Below, piece after piece: positions 1 through 7,820 of a DNA stretch of 58,206 bases; position 1 is the first letter of the stretch; each line of letters begins with the position of its first letter. Below the pieces are notes generated by a model that had not been told where the DNA came from, ran no database searches, and was given only the letters and a program-made list of their open reading frames with translations. This DNA is from Candidatus Heimdallarchaeota archaeon (lineage in GTDB: Archaea > Asgardarchaeota > Heimdallarchaeia > JABLTI01), in the NCBI GenBank assembly GCA_019056785.1, contig DXJV01000025.1:1-58206 (forward strand), read 5' to 3'. The translations under genes were made by a program, and so were the position numbers.

Positions 1-1
1 A

Positions 2-1459
2 AGAACGAGCGTACTTTTCCAACAGCAATTTAGAGGGATTGAACAAGAAATCAAGAAATGGTTTCAGCAAAAAGATTGGCAAGATATAGGGTTCAAAAGC
101 AGCTTCTTCATTTTCTTAGTGGCAGTCGGCATTTTAGTCCGGCTATTACTCGCTTATTCGTTCCGTGTCAATTATGCCATCATTGATTTAGAAATTGTTT
201 GGAATAGAGCCATAATGCTAAATCCAAATAATGTTCCACTCGAGGGGTATATGGATTTTGATTATTACTATGTTTCTTGGGTAAAAGGATGGTATGAAAA
301 TAGTTGGTATCCTTTTCCCGACTGGCAGCTTGCTGAAAATTCCACTGATCCCTTATACTATTATTCTTACCCGCCGCTTTTCCTTTATATTTTGCTTAGT
401 TTTTGGCGCCTTGGCAGAATCTATCTCTACATAGCACTTCCACTAATTATAACCGATGCAGCATGCGCTGGAATGGTCTTTTTAATTATTTATAAAGCCC
501 TTGCATCATCTAAAAGACACTTTTTTGCTACCGGTGGTGGACTTTTAATGGCATTCGCACCAATTAACATTATTTACAACGGTGTTTATTGGTTAAACAC
601 CGGGCCGGTAGCACTCTTTACCTTGATTGCTCTCTACTTTGTTCTCGAAAACAAGTGGCGACACGTAGTCTTCTGGTTAGCAATAGCAACACTAACGAAA
701 CAAAATGCCCTTTTCTTAACCTACCCTCTCTTCATGGTGATGCTGGGGAAAAAAGTACGCAAAACAACGGTGAGAAAAGCTCTTTTTGAGAGTGGCATGA
801 TTGTTATGTATTTTCTGGGAATTGTCTTTTTAGGGTCAATTCCATGGCTCTTTATAACACCTCTTTATTATGGGGTACATCTTCTCTTCCCAGGAAAAAT
901 GTTAAGTCTTTCCACCACGATACTCCTACCGGACAAGGCTGAGCCGGTAACATTTTCATTTGCAATGAAATTTCTTGGTATTAAAGGAGCAATTTTAGAT
1001 GGAATTGCTTTTGGTATTAATTCAATGTTCTTAATGATTCTAAGTGCCAATGTCTTAGCGATTCCATTATTATGGAGATCATTTCGAGGGAAAAATGACT
1101 CAACAGAATTATTTTCAATAGTAGCAATTTATATGATTACCACGCATATTTTCATGCCAAAAGGGACGTTCAAATTTTATAGCGCCTATTTCACTCCGGA
1201 AATTTTACTGGCAATATTACTACTTCTTGGCAATCTTGGTAAGAGATCATTCTCTGAACCAATCATTTTAGCAGTGATTTATAGCCTTTTTATTAGTGTA
1301 AATCTTTGGTTAGTAATAATAAATCGCCATTTAACCCCTGTTCTCTTGTTTTTTGTGGCTGTTATATTAACACTTCTAATAATAAGCAGAAACGTTATTC
1401 TAGCTATTAATAACCGTCAGAGAAAAATGGTCAAAGTAAAACTGCCAGAGTTTTCTTAA
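2..1459 (+). CDS. GT-C-like polytopic membrane protein (5' end outside window)
   Basis: The frame is open without a stop from base 2, and the first in-frame start-like codon (GTG 119) lies inside what reads as the first membrane helix, so the true start is upstream of the window. The visible part has about ten hydrophobic segments. Its first extracytoplasmic loop holds acidic residues (IIDLEIVW, then DFDYYYVSW) and a YSYPPLF motif. This layout is typical of GT-C fold glycosyltransferases that use polyprenyl-phosphate sugars (mannosyltransferase/PMT-like). The exact donor and acceptor cannot be read from sequence. A role in surface glycan or N-glycan assembly is inference; the UppP-like phosphatase at 27.7 kb would serve the same lipid-carrier cycle but is not linked. 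Membrane protein: confident. GT-C family: moderate. Confidence 0.6.
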   Translation, partial: RTSVLFQQQFRGIEQEIKKWFQQKDWQDIGFKSSFFIFLVAVGILVRLLLAYSFRVNYAIIDLEIVWNRAIMLNPNNVPLEGYMDFDYYYVSWVKGWYENSWYPFPDWQLAENSTDPLYYYSYPPLFLYILLSFWRLGRIYLYIALPLIITDAACAGMVFLIIYKALASSKRHFFATGGGLLMAFAPINIIYNGVYWLNTGPVALFTLIALYFVLENKWRHVVFWLAIATLTKQNALFLTYPLFMVMLGKKVRKTTVRKALFESGMIVMYFLGIVFLGSIPWLFITPLYYGVHLLFPGKMLSLSTTILLPDKAEPVTFSFAMKFLGIKGAILDGIAFGINSMFLMILSANVLAIPLLWRSFRGKNDSTELFSIVAIYMITTHIFMPKGTFKFYSAYFTPEILLAILLLLGNLGKRSFSEPIILAVIYSLFISVNLWLVIINRHLTPVLLFFVAVILTLLIISRNVILAINNRQRKMVKVKLPEFS

Positions 1460-1528
1460 GTGTAAGAGACAATTTTAAAAAACCCTCTATCTACGTTTTA
1501 CATACTGTTCGTTAGAGGAAAAGAAAAA

Positions 1529-2902
1529 ATGACTAAAGATAAAACGAGTTGTTTGCATCCCATCGATTGGCGATACGGTAGTGAAGAGATGCGACAGCTC
1601 TTTTCACGAGAAAAAAGATTAGAATTACTATTAAAAGTTGAAGCGGCAATTGCCTACGCTCATGCGATAGTTGGGGATATACCAAAAAAGGCAGCAGAAG
1701 AAATAGAAAAGAAAGCTTCAACCAAATTCGTCACACTTGAGAGAGTTGCAGAAATTGAGCGAGAAATCTCTCATGACATTGCCTCTGTTGTACGAGCATT
1801 TGCAGAGCAGGTGGGAGAATTCGGAGCATATATTCATCTCGGTGCAACAAGCAACGACATTATAGACACAGCCGAAGCGGTAAGAACAAAACAAGCATTA
1901 GGACTAATAGAACAAAGAATTGTAAAAGTGATTCAGAATCTCATTAAAATTGTCAAAGAACATAAAGAAACTGTTTGTATTGGCCGGACACATGGCTCAC
2001 AAGCAGTGCCTTATTCTTTTGGGCATAAAATCGCCATCTGGCTCGAGGAATTGATTCGACACCTTGAGAACATCAGATATATCTCGCAGAATCGAGTGAT
2101 GGGAAAATTATCAGGTGCCGTTGGTACCCGTGCAGCCTATGGGATTCATGCTGATAGAATTGTCCAAATTACAATGGACCGTTTAGGAATTAAACCTGCA
2201 ATCATTACCAATCAACTCCTCTCGAGAGAGATTATTGCAGAGATTTTCTTGAGCTTGATACTTCTTGCGTCTTCATTGGATAAATTTGCAACAGAGATTC
2301 GAAATCTTCAACGAACAGAAATAGGCGAAGTTCGCGAACCGTTTAAATCTGACAAACAAGTCGGCTCAAGTACAATGAGCCACAAACGTGATCCTGAGAA
2401 AAGTGAACGAATAAGCTCGCTTGCAAGAATGATGCGAGGATACGCAACACCGGTCCTCGAGAACATTGTCACCTGGCATGAACGGGATCTCGCAAATAGC
2501 GCAAATGAACGATATTTACATCCCAGTATCTTCTTAACATTAGATCAAATACTTTTAGATTTTGATTTCGTTACAGAAGGGCTTGTAATAAATACCGAGA
2601 AGATGAAAGAGAACCTCAACCTTTCGAAAGGAATCGTAATGGCTGAAGCGGTGATGACAGAACTTGTTCGTAATGGCATGAATCGCCAAGTTGCCCACGA
2701 ACTCTTACGAGAACTATCAATGAAGGCCTATCAAGAGAACAAGCCACTTTTCGACGAGTTAAAAAGAAGCAAAGAAATTATGAAAACAATCGCCGAAAAA
2801 GAGCTAAAAGAGATTTTTGACCATCCAGAAAACTATCTGGGAACAGCAAAGGAGCAAATCGAGATTGTGCTACTGCTTGCAGAAAAAGCTATTAACAAAT
2901 AA
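1529..2902 (+). CDS. purB: Adenylosuccinate lyase
   Basis: Adenylosuccinate lyase acts twice in purine synthesis, splitting SAICAR to AICAR plus fumarate and adenylosuccinate to AMP plus fumarate. The 457-residue length fits the archaeal/short bacterial form. Visible signatures are the TSND motif near residue 108, GRTHGSQAVP around residues 152-160 with the catalytic-type His, and the fumarase/ASL superfamily signature at residues 279-289 (GSSTMSHKRDP, a variant of GSSAMPYKRNP). The ATG lies just after GTTAGAGGAAAAG, an acceptable ribosome-binding site. It follows the GT-C gene by 69 bases on the same strand, with no evident functional link. purC lies 28 kb away, so purine genes are scattered. 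Confidence 0.96.
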   Translation: MTKDKTSCLHPIDWRYGSEEMRQLFSREKRLELLLKVEAAIAYAHAIVGDIPKKAAEEIEKKASTKFVTLERVAEIEREISHDIASVVRAFAEQVGEFGAYIHLGATSNDIIDTAEAVRTKQALGLIEQRIVKVIQNLIKIVKEHKETVCIGRTHGSQAVPYSFGHKIAIWLEELIRHLENIRYISQNRVMGKLSGAVGTRAAYGIHADRIVQITMDRLGIKPAIITNQLLSREIIAEIFLSLILLASSLDKFATEIRNLQRTEIGEVREPFKSDKQVGSSTMSHKRDPEKSERISSLARMMRGYATPVLENIVTWHERDLANSANERYLHPSIFLTLDQILLDFDFVTEGLVINTEKMKENLNLSKGIVMAEAVMTELVRNGMNRQVAHELLRELSMKAYQENKPLFDELKRSKEIMKTIAEKELKEIFDHPENYLGTAKEQIEIVLLLAEKAINK

Positions 2903-3026
2903 TCCTTCACACTTTCAACCAATTGTTTGCTCTTATTCCCTTATTTCGCACAAGAACAAATAAAAGGGAACTAACTATTATGTTAAGTGAAGAACGATTA
3001 AAATAAAGTCATTTGAGAGCATTGCA

Positions 3027-4085
3027 ATGATTTCTTTTATAGAACACAACATGTATTTGAAACATAAAATGCCCAACATCCTCGAAAGCCCACGGCGACT
3101 TCAAGTAATTAAGAAAGCACTTACTACGGCAGGCATTTATAACCACCCTGAAGTGAAGGTACTTACTCCAGAACCCATAGAGGAAACAGCTCTAAAAGAC
3201 ATTCACAGCGACCAACTAATTGAGCTAATAAAACATGGAAGTATGATCGGTGATGTAGCTATTACTGCTGACACAATTATAGGAGAACATACATTTTCTG
3301 CTGCGTTACTGGCAGTAGCAGGGACAAAATTAGCCGCTGAAGAAGCATTGAAAGAAGGAAACACTTTTGCTTTTGCATTTGTACGCCCTCCAGGACATCA
3401 TGCAACACGCACAAATGCCATGGGGTTTTGCTTTTTCAATAATGTGGCATTTACAGCTAATTATCTTCTCAAGATGAAAAAAGCCAAACGAGTTATGATT
3501 TTCGATTTTGACAATCATTATGGTAATGGTACTGCAGACCTTTTCTACAACCGGAGTGACATCTTGAAAGCATCTATACATGCCAATCCCAATTATAGCT
3601 TCCCCTTCCAAGGGAGAGTTTACGAAATCGGCGAAAAAGATGGAGAAGGGTACAACATTTGTATTCCATTACCGTTGCAAGCAGGAGATCTGGAAGCATT
3701 ACATGCATTTGACAAATTCATTGTACCCATAGCACGAGAATATAAACCAGAGATTTTACTTGTTTCTGCAGGATATGATGGCTTAAGAGAAGATCCGTAT
3801 GGTCATTTGTCATATTCAACCTTTGGCTTTCAAGTTCTAAGTGAACGAATCAAAAAGCTTGCGGAAGAACTCTGTGGGGGGAAAGTTATTTACTCGCTGG
3901 AAGGAGGATACAAATTTAAGGAACTGGGCGAAGCTGTCCTTGCAAGCATTTCACCGTTCTTGAAGGATTTCGACTATGCAAAAGAGCCTGAGAAGAAATT
4001 ACTCTCGGGTGGCAATATATCCGAATATAAAGAGACATTACAAGCGCTTCGAAAAATACTCAAACCATTTTGGCGATTAGATTAA
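3027..4085 (+). CDS. HDAC-superfamily (class II-like / AcuC-type) deacetylase
   Basis: This 352-residue protein has the full arginase/deacetylase-fold active site of zinc-dependent histone-deacetylase-like amidohydrolases. It shows RPPGHHA with tandem His 124-125, the metal-binding D-F-D-N-H pattern (Asp162, His164), a further metal Asp251 in SAGYDG, and the catalytic Tyr295 in LEGGY. Family members remove acetyl groups from protein lysines, polyamines or acetoin-pathway enzymes. The substrate cannot be decided from sequence. All catalytic positions are intact, so activity is expected. It sits alone after purB (124-base gap), with a convergent HD-domain gene downstream. A RimI-like acetyltransferase is present at 11.8 kb, but a functional pairing would be speculation. 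Confidence 0.9.
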   Translation: MISFIEHNMYLKHKMPNILESPRRLQVIKKALTTAGIYNHPEVKVLTPEPIEETALKDIHSDQLIELIKHGSMIGDVAITADTIIGEHTFSAALLAVAGTKLAAEEALKEGNTFAFAFVRPPGHHATRTNAMGFCFFNNVAFTANYLLKMKKAKRVMIFDFDNHYGNGTADLFYNRSDILKASIHANPNYSFPFQGRVYEIGEKDGEGYNICIPLPLQAGDLEALHAFDKFIVPIAREYKPEILLVSAGYDGLREDPYGHLSYSTFGFQVLSERIKKLAEELCGGKVIYSLEGGYKFKELGEAVLASISPFLKDFDYAKEPEKKLLSGGNISEYKETLQALRKILKPFWRLD

Positions 4086-4123
4086 TAAAAGGAGAGAAAT
4101 AAGAAAGAAAAGTCTAAAGATCG

Positions 4124-4945
4124 TCAAAATTTCTTATACATCCGAAGAACCTGTGATAAAGCAATGGGCTTTCCATTCACAAGAGTATTAATTTCAACCT
4201 CATCTGCCAAACCAGACGAACGAAGTTTGGGGAGGAAAACTTCTTCCACCTGAAATACTCCCGCCTCGGAGATCATATGAATATTTAATCGGATGGGCTT
4301 TTTCTTGGTTCCTTTTAAAATCTCAACCTCTGTAATACTTAAAGCAGAGATTGAATGGATGTCAACTTTGCCTAGATCATATGGTTTGCGGCTTCGTCCT
4401 TGCGTCATATCCAAGCCATCAGCGATGGTGACAAATCCTGCCTCCGGCGTAAGACAGGCAATATCCATTGCATGAGCGAAAATTGCATGTTGAATATGTG
4501 AAAGAAGCTGTATTCTTTTTGTAGCAACTGGATATATTTTCTTTAATTTTGGGTAAATAAGTTCCTTAACCATTAAAGAGGAAATTAATTCATGAAACGA
4601 TCGATGCGTTACATGGCCAATGTCATGAAGATAAGCAGCCGTTAGACAAACAAGAGCAACATCATCTTGATCGCCAAGGTTGTGATGAATTAAAGCTGGG
4701 GTAATTTCACCTCGAGTAATATCCAATAATTGAAGGACATTTCGTGAGACAATCGTGACATGATCCAAGCCATGGTCCGTATACCGCAAGTATTTAACAG
4801 CCAAGTGATTGGAGCTTTTTATTATTTCTTGAATTTCTTCATTGGTCATTAAAAAAGCCCACATTTCTTTACTCTTTTTATACACATGTTCATCCAAAAT
4901 TGCTGAAACTTCATTTGAGACTTGTTCTTTGTTAACTATTTGCAT
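4124..4945 (-). CDS. HD-domain metal-dependent phosphohydrolase
   Basis: The 273-residue protein carries an HD-superfamily core: a first His in DHGLDHVTIV, then the paired His-Asp in AAYLHDIGH, followed by further His/Asp residues (SFHELIS, FAHAMDIA) and a later Asp in TIADGLDMT. Such proteins hydrolyse phosphate monoesters or nucleotides using bound divalent metal. No extra regulatory domain is evident, though the last 80 residues form a separate beta-rich tail. I chose ATG 4945 over TTG 4951 because an AAGGTGACG element is then well spaced (about 9 bases) from the start. The gene is transcribed divergently from the gelsolin-like gene, across a 190-base spacer with a perfect inverted repeat. 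Confidence 0.8.
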   Translation of the reverse strand: MQIVNKEQVSNEVSAILDEHVYKKSKEMWAFLMTNEEIQEIIKSSNHLAVKYLRYTDHGLDHVTIVSRNVLQLLDITRGEITPALIHHNLGDQDDVALVCLTAAYLHDIGHVTHRSFHELISSLMVKELIYPKLKKIYPVATKRIQLLSHIQHAIFAHAMDIACLTPEAGFVTIADGLDMTQGRSRKPYDLGKVDIHSISALSITEVEILKGTKKKPIRLNIHMISEAGVFQVEEVFLPKLRSSGLADEVEINTLVNGKPIALSQVLRMYKKF

Positions 4946-5003
4946 AAGCAAACGTCACCTTACTTCATTTCTAATTGATTTTTATTGAAAAAGGTTTTTC
5001 CAC

Positions 5004-5080
5004 TTGTTGAAAAATTATTAGGAAGAAATTAAAAGAAAACTATTAGCCTAAGAAACTTATCGAACAGGTTTTTTCAACAA
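5004..5080. repeat. 11-bp perfect inverted repeat in a divergent promoter region
   Basis: TTGTTGAAAAA at 5004-5014 is matched by its exact reverse complement TTTTTCAACAA at 5070-5080, 55 bases apart. The pair lies in the spacer between the divergently transcribed HD-domain gene and the gelsolin-like gene. Two half-sites this far apart could bind one regulator each, or reflect AT-rich chance. Candidate regulatory element only. Confidence 0.35.
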
Positions 5081-5137
5081 ATGCCACAAACGAAAGTCTT
5101 TTTTTAAAGAAAAAAACTAAAAGTATTACCATAGAAT

Positions 5138-5914
5138 GTGAGAGAAATGTTAATTGAATTATATGAAATTACAGAAGATGGGGAAGATATTCAGATTGAC
5201 CCAAATGATGTGAAAGTGACACACGATAGCTTATTAATTGTCGTCTCTTTTGATAGTCGTCGTATCTACCTTTTCAAAGGTTCCAATGTTTCCATTGTAC
5301 AGAAATTTGCTTCTGCTAGAAAAGCATCTGCCTTGCGTTTGCAGAAAGGGGGGTATCCAATTATACATATCGAAGAAGCAGAAGGGATAGATGAAGAATT
5401 TAAGCCCATCCTCGAATATTTGGGAGGGATAGTTGATGAGGAAGAAAAGGAGAAGTCCGTCGAACAACCAAGGAATCCTCCTCCCGCTCAAATTGAGAAA
5501 CCAAAACCCCCACCCTCTAAAACGGTTACAACAAAGACGACAACAACAACAACAACTAAGAAAAAGACTACAAAGACAACAACATCAAAGAAAACAACCC
5601 CAACCAAAACGAAACAACCAGCTAAAAGAAAAGGGTTAAAACCACCTGAAGACATGCCACCAAAATTAGCCAAAGTTTATACGGCAATGACGGCTCTAGA
5701 ATCACCGGCAAAATCGAGTTGTGACTATGTTTTGATTGGTAACAAACTCTACCTCGTTATCGGCGAAAACAAAAGTGATTTATCGCAAGGAAAATTCTCC
5801 TTTGAAGAAGTAACAACTTTGCCTGAGGGAGTTTTTCCAGTGGAGAACTACTATCCTAGAATTTTAGTCTCGAGAAAGAAGATTCTGGGAGTCGAATTGT
5901 GGGCTCGAAGATAG
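5138..5914 (+). CDS. Gelsolin-like domain protein with Thr/Lys-rich linker
   Basis: Residues 1-97 follow the pattern of a gelsolin repeat: an opening LYEI strand, then SLLIVVSFDSRRIYLFKGS (the fil-D...iyvW-G core), a long amphipathic helix with Lys/Ala/Arg spacing, and a closing strand plus an acidic helix ending in a Leu-Gly-Gly. Gelsolin domains bind actin and calcium in eukaryotes, and Asgard archaea encode related profilin/gelsolin sets. Residues about 103-170 are a disordered Pro then Thr/Lys tract. Residues 171-258 form a second small alpha/beta domain I do not recognise (ending LPEGVFPVENYYPRIL...GVELWARR). Start: GTG 5138 or ATG 5147. It is followed 81 bases downstream by a Ras-like GTPase. 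Gelsolin assignment is by pattern, not by search. Confidence 0.6.
   Translation: MREMLIELYEITEDGEDIQIDPNDVKVTHDSLLIVVSFDSRRIYLFKGSNVSIVQKFASARKASALRLQKGGYPIIHIEEAEGIDEEFKPILEYLGGIVDEEEKEKSVEQPRNPPPAQIEKPKPPPSKTVTTKTTTTTTTKKKTTKTTTSKKTTPTKTKQPAKRKGLKPPEDMPPKLAKVYTAMTALESPAKSSCDYVLIGNKLYLVIGENKSDLSQGKFSFEEVTTLPEGVFPVENYYPRILVSRKKILGVELWARR
5521..5600 (+). repeat. ACA/AAG-type low-complexity tract
   Basis: This run of ACA, ACG and AAG codons encodes the Thr/Lys linker of the gelsolin-like protein. It creates open frames on both strands that are compositional artefacts. Confidence 0.8.
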
Positions 5915-5981
5915 TTTATCACTTTTCAAATAATATAAAAATGAAGAGATTAATATATTGATAAGACTCGAGTGTAAAATT

Positions 5982-5987
5982 AGGAGG
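5982..5987 (+). promoter_or_regulatory. Shine-Dalgarno site that sets an AUU start
   Basis: AGGAGG sits 8 bases before ATT 5996. No ATG, GTG or TTG exists in the GTPase frame between the upstream TAG (5981) and the P-loop, so this site points to the ATT. Confidence 0.65.
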
Positions 5988-5995
5988 AACCAGAA

Positions 5996-6595
5996 ATTTC
6001 GCGACAAAAAGGCCCCCAATATCAACATTTATTTAAAGTAATTATTGTAGGAGCTGGCAAGGTGGGGAAGACAAGCTTAACAATTCGTTTTGCAGAGGAT
6101 CGTTTCAGAGAATCTTATCTTCCCACGCTAGGGGTTGATTTCTTAACGAAAAACCTCGTCATCGATAATAAGCATATTAAACTACAATTATGGGATACCG
6201 GCGGGCAAGAATTTGTCATGTCGCTATTACCTTTTTATTTCTCAGGCGCAGCTGGGGGCGTACTTGTATTTGATATAACCAATCGAAACTCCTTTAACAG
6301 CTTGGATTACTGGCTCAAACAAATCAGGCAAAACGCAGGTGATATTCCAGTCATACTAGCAGGAAACAAAATCGATATTGCTGAACAGCGAAAGGTAACA
6401 ACAGAAGAGGGGCAAGAATTCGCAAAAGAGAAGAATTTATTCTACCTTGAAACCTCTGCTAAGACAGGGGTCAGTGTGCCGGACCTCTTTGAAGGGCTTG
6501 TGAAAGAGATCATGAAAAGAGAAAAAGATAAAGAAAAGAAGAAAAAGGAACCCGAGGAAGAAGAAACGGAGTTTAGTTTCTGGCAAACCGCGTGA
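5996..6595 (+). CDS. Ras/Rab-like small GTPase (AUU start)
   Basis: This 199-residue small GTPase has all five G motifs: P-loop GAGKVGKT (residues 19-26), switch-I Thr44 in PTLGVDF, G3 DTGGQE (67-72) with the catalytic-type Gln, G4 NKID (124-127) and G5 SAK (154-156). It acts as a GTP/GDP switch, and the residue order is Rab/Ras-like. The first conventional start codon in frame, GTG 6062, lies inside the P-loop and would delete strand beta-1. Reading up to ATT 5996 gives M-S-R-Q...HLFKVIIVGAG, a complete N-terminus. The C-terminus is Lys/Glu-rich with no terminal Cys, so no prenyl anchor is seen. It probably shares function or transcription with the gelsolin-like gene upstream. Confidence 0.9.
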   Translation: MSRQKGPQYQHLFKVIIVGAGKVGKTSLTIRFAEDRFRESYLPTLGVDFLTKNLVIDNKHIKLQLWDTGGQEFVMSLLPFYFSGAAGGVLVFDITNRNSFNSLDYWLKQIRQNAGDIPVILAGNKIDIAEQRKVTTEEGQEFAKEKNLFYLETSAKTGVSVPDLFEGLVKEIMKREKDKEKKKKEPEEEETEFSFWQTA

Positions 6596-6636
6596 TTTTT
6601 TAGGAAAAAACAATGTTCTTTTTTTCTCTTCTTTTT
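6596..6636. terminator. T-rich intergenic between convergent genes
   Basis: The 41 bases between the convergent GTPase and TrmB-like genes contain several T5-T8 runs on the + strand. Such oligo-T tracts are the usual archaeal termination signal. There is no clear stem. Confidence 0.5.
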
Positions 6637-7437
6637 TTAAGCTGATGGTAAATTTATCCCTTCAAAGGAGGTTGCAGTTTTCCAAAGGGAATCTGCAAAC
6701 CGTTCCCAGAGCTTTGCAAAACTTTCGTTATCACTCCAAGTGGCCATAATACCCAATTCGATACCACCCTCTAATTGAGCGTAGGCGCCTTGCAGGATTT
6801 CACGAGAATCAGTAATAACCCAAATTGCATGGAAATTCTCGGAGACTCGAACCTCTGCAAATTCAGCCAAACTCATTAAAATATTAACTTCGTTTGGATT
6901 ATCAATACCATCTTTCCCGGTAATAATTTTAATGCTTTTTAGGAAACTGCTTGCTTCTTTTAACACTTGATCAACGCCATAAAGCTGCAAATCAAAAGAA
7001 CTGTCGATGCCAATATTAACTGTTTCAGTTGCATCCATTATCATATCTTTGATTTTACTAAAGACAGCCTGGGCGCCACGGAGAATCCACAATTCAGGGA
7101 TAAATGATTTCTTGCTCCGCTCATAAAGCGCAAAGAGTTTTTGTTCAGTAATTTGAAAAGCTTTTTCATATTCACTGCGAAGCTCTTTCATAACTGCATC
7201 AGGACTCCGGGGACGATAACGATTTGCACTTGTATCACTTTCTTGAGCAAAAACCAATCCCCGCTCCTTTAAACTATCAATTACTGAATAGACCTTATTT
7301 GCAGGGACACCACTTGCTTTTGATATTTCCGAAGCTGTTGCGACCCCAAGTCCAACTAACGCAGTGTAAACTTTGGCTTGATATTCATTAAAACCTAATT
7401 TTTTCAATTCTTCAATGATGTCTTGTGTGAAGCTCAA
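6637..7437 (-). CDS. TrmB-like transcriptional regulator
   Basis: The N-terminal 70 residues form a TrmB-type winged helix (IIEELKKLGFNEYQAKVYTALV..., then ASEISKASGVPANKVYSVIDSLKERGLV). A coiled-coil linker and a C-terminal effector-binding domain follow (WILRGAQAVFSKIKDMI). TrmB proteins repress or activate sugar and metabolic operons on ligand binding. I chose TTG 7437, preceded by GGTGGT, because it starts right before the winged helix. A longer frame to ATG 7572 adds 45 residues rich in Phe/Tyr/Ile that look like translated leader, not protein. The result is a 266-residue protein of normal family size. It converges on the GTPase gene; its targets are unknown. Confidence 0.85.
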   Translation of the reverse strand: MSFTQDIIEELKKLGFNEYQAKVYTALVGLGVATASEISKASGVPANKVYSVIDSLKERGLVFAQESDTSANRYRPRSPDAVMKELRSEYEKAFQITEQKLFALYERSKKSFIPELWILRGAQAVFSKIKDMIMDATETVNIGIDSSFDLQLYGVDQVLKEASSFLKSIKIITGKDGIDNPNEVNILMSLAEFAEVRVSENFHAIWVITDSREILQGAYAQLEGGIELGIMATWSDNESFAKLWERFADSLWKTATSFEGINLPSA

Positions 7438-7820
7438 GCAGTTACCACCATGGTAGTATATACCAATAATAACATAAAAGCGTTTTTGTAGGATGATATT
7501 AAAAAAACTTCTATAGAAATGAAAGAGAAAAAAAGCTGGATATGTGATAATAGGATGTTTGCTTGGTAACATCAGAATGAGATTAGCTGCTGGTTGTAAC
7601 GAGTATTAGAGTGTTATAACTCTTTAATAAAGAAAAAAAGGATTTATTAAATGCCTCACCTCTCACCTCGAACTGTCATCCCAAACAATTTGGGATATCA
7701 GTCCTCCACTACATCCGAAATGGAGGGGAACCGACTTTTCTCACTCCCCTCCTCCTTATTTTCAAAGGGAATAAAAGGGCGAGTTTAATACAGCAATAAA
7801 GAAAGGAAAAAAGAAGATAT
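7438..7820. other. Non-coding spacer with clustered inverted repeats
   Basis: This 383-base stretch has no convincing gene. It holds the trmB promoter region and, at 7678-7752, three overlapping palindromes. ATCCCAAA/TTTGGGAT (7678-7685 with 7689-7696) is a perfect 8-bp stem. CCTCCA/TGGAGG (7703-7708 with 7721-7726) and GGAGGGGA/TCCCCTCC (7722-7729 with 7745-7752) share bases, so they cannot both form. A structured RNA, an attenuator or the 3' end of the upstream transcript are all possible. I see no tRNA or C/D-box signature. Confidence 0.5.

Noticed and set aside
5433..5673. Gln/Arg-rich and Val-rich short frames on both strands
   Set aside because: They are produced by the low-complexity ACA/AAG tract in the gelsolin-like gene.
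7438..7572. A longer N-terminus for the TrmB-like protein
   Set aside because: The 45 extra residues are hydrophobic/aromatic leader-like and are not needed for the winged helix; TTG 7437 with GGTGGT upstream fits better.
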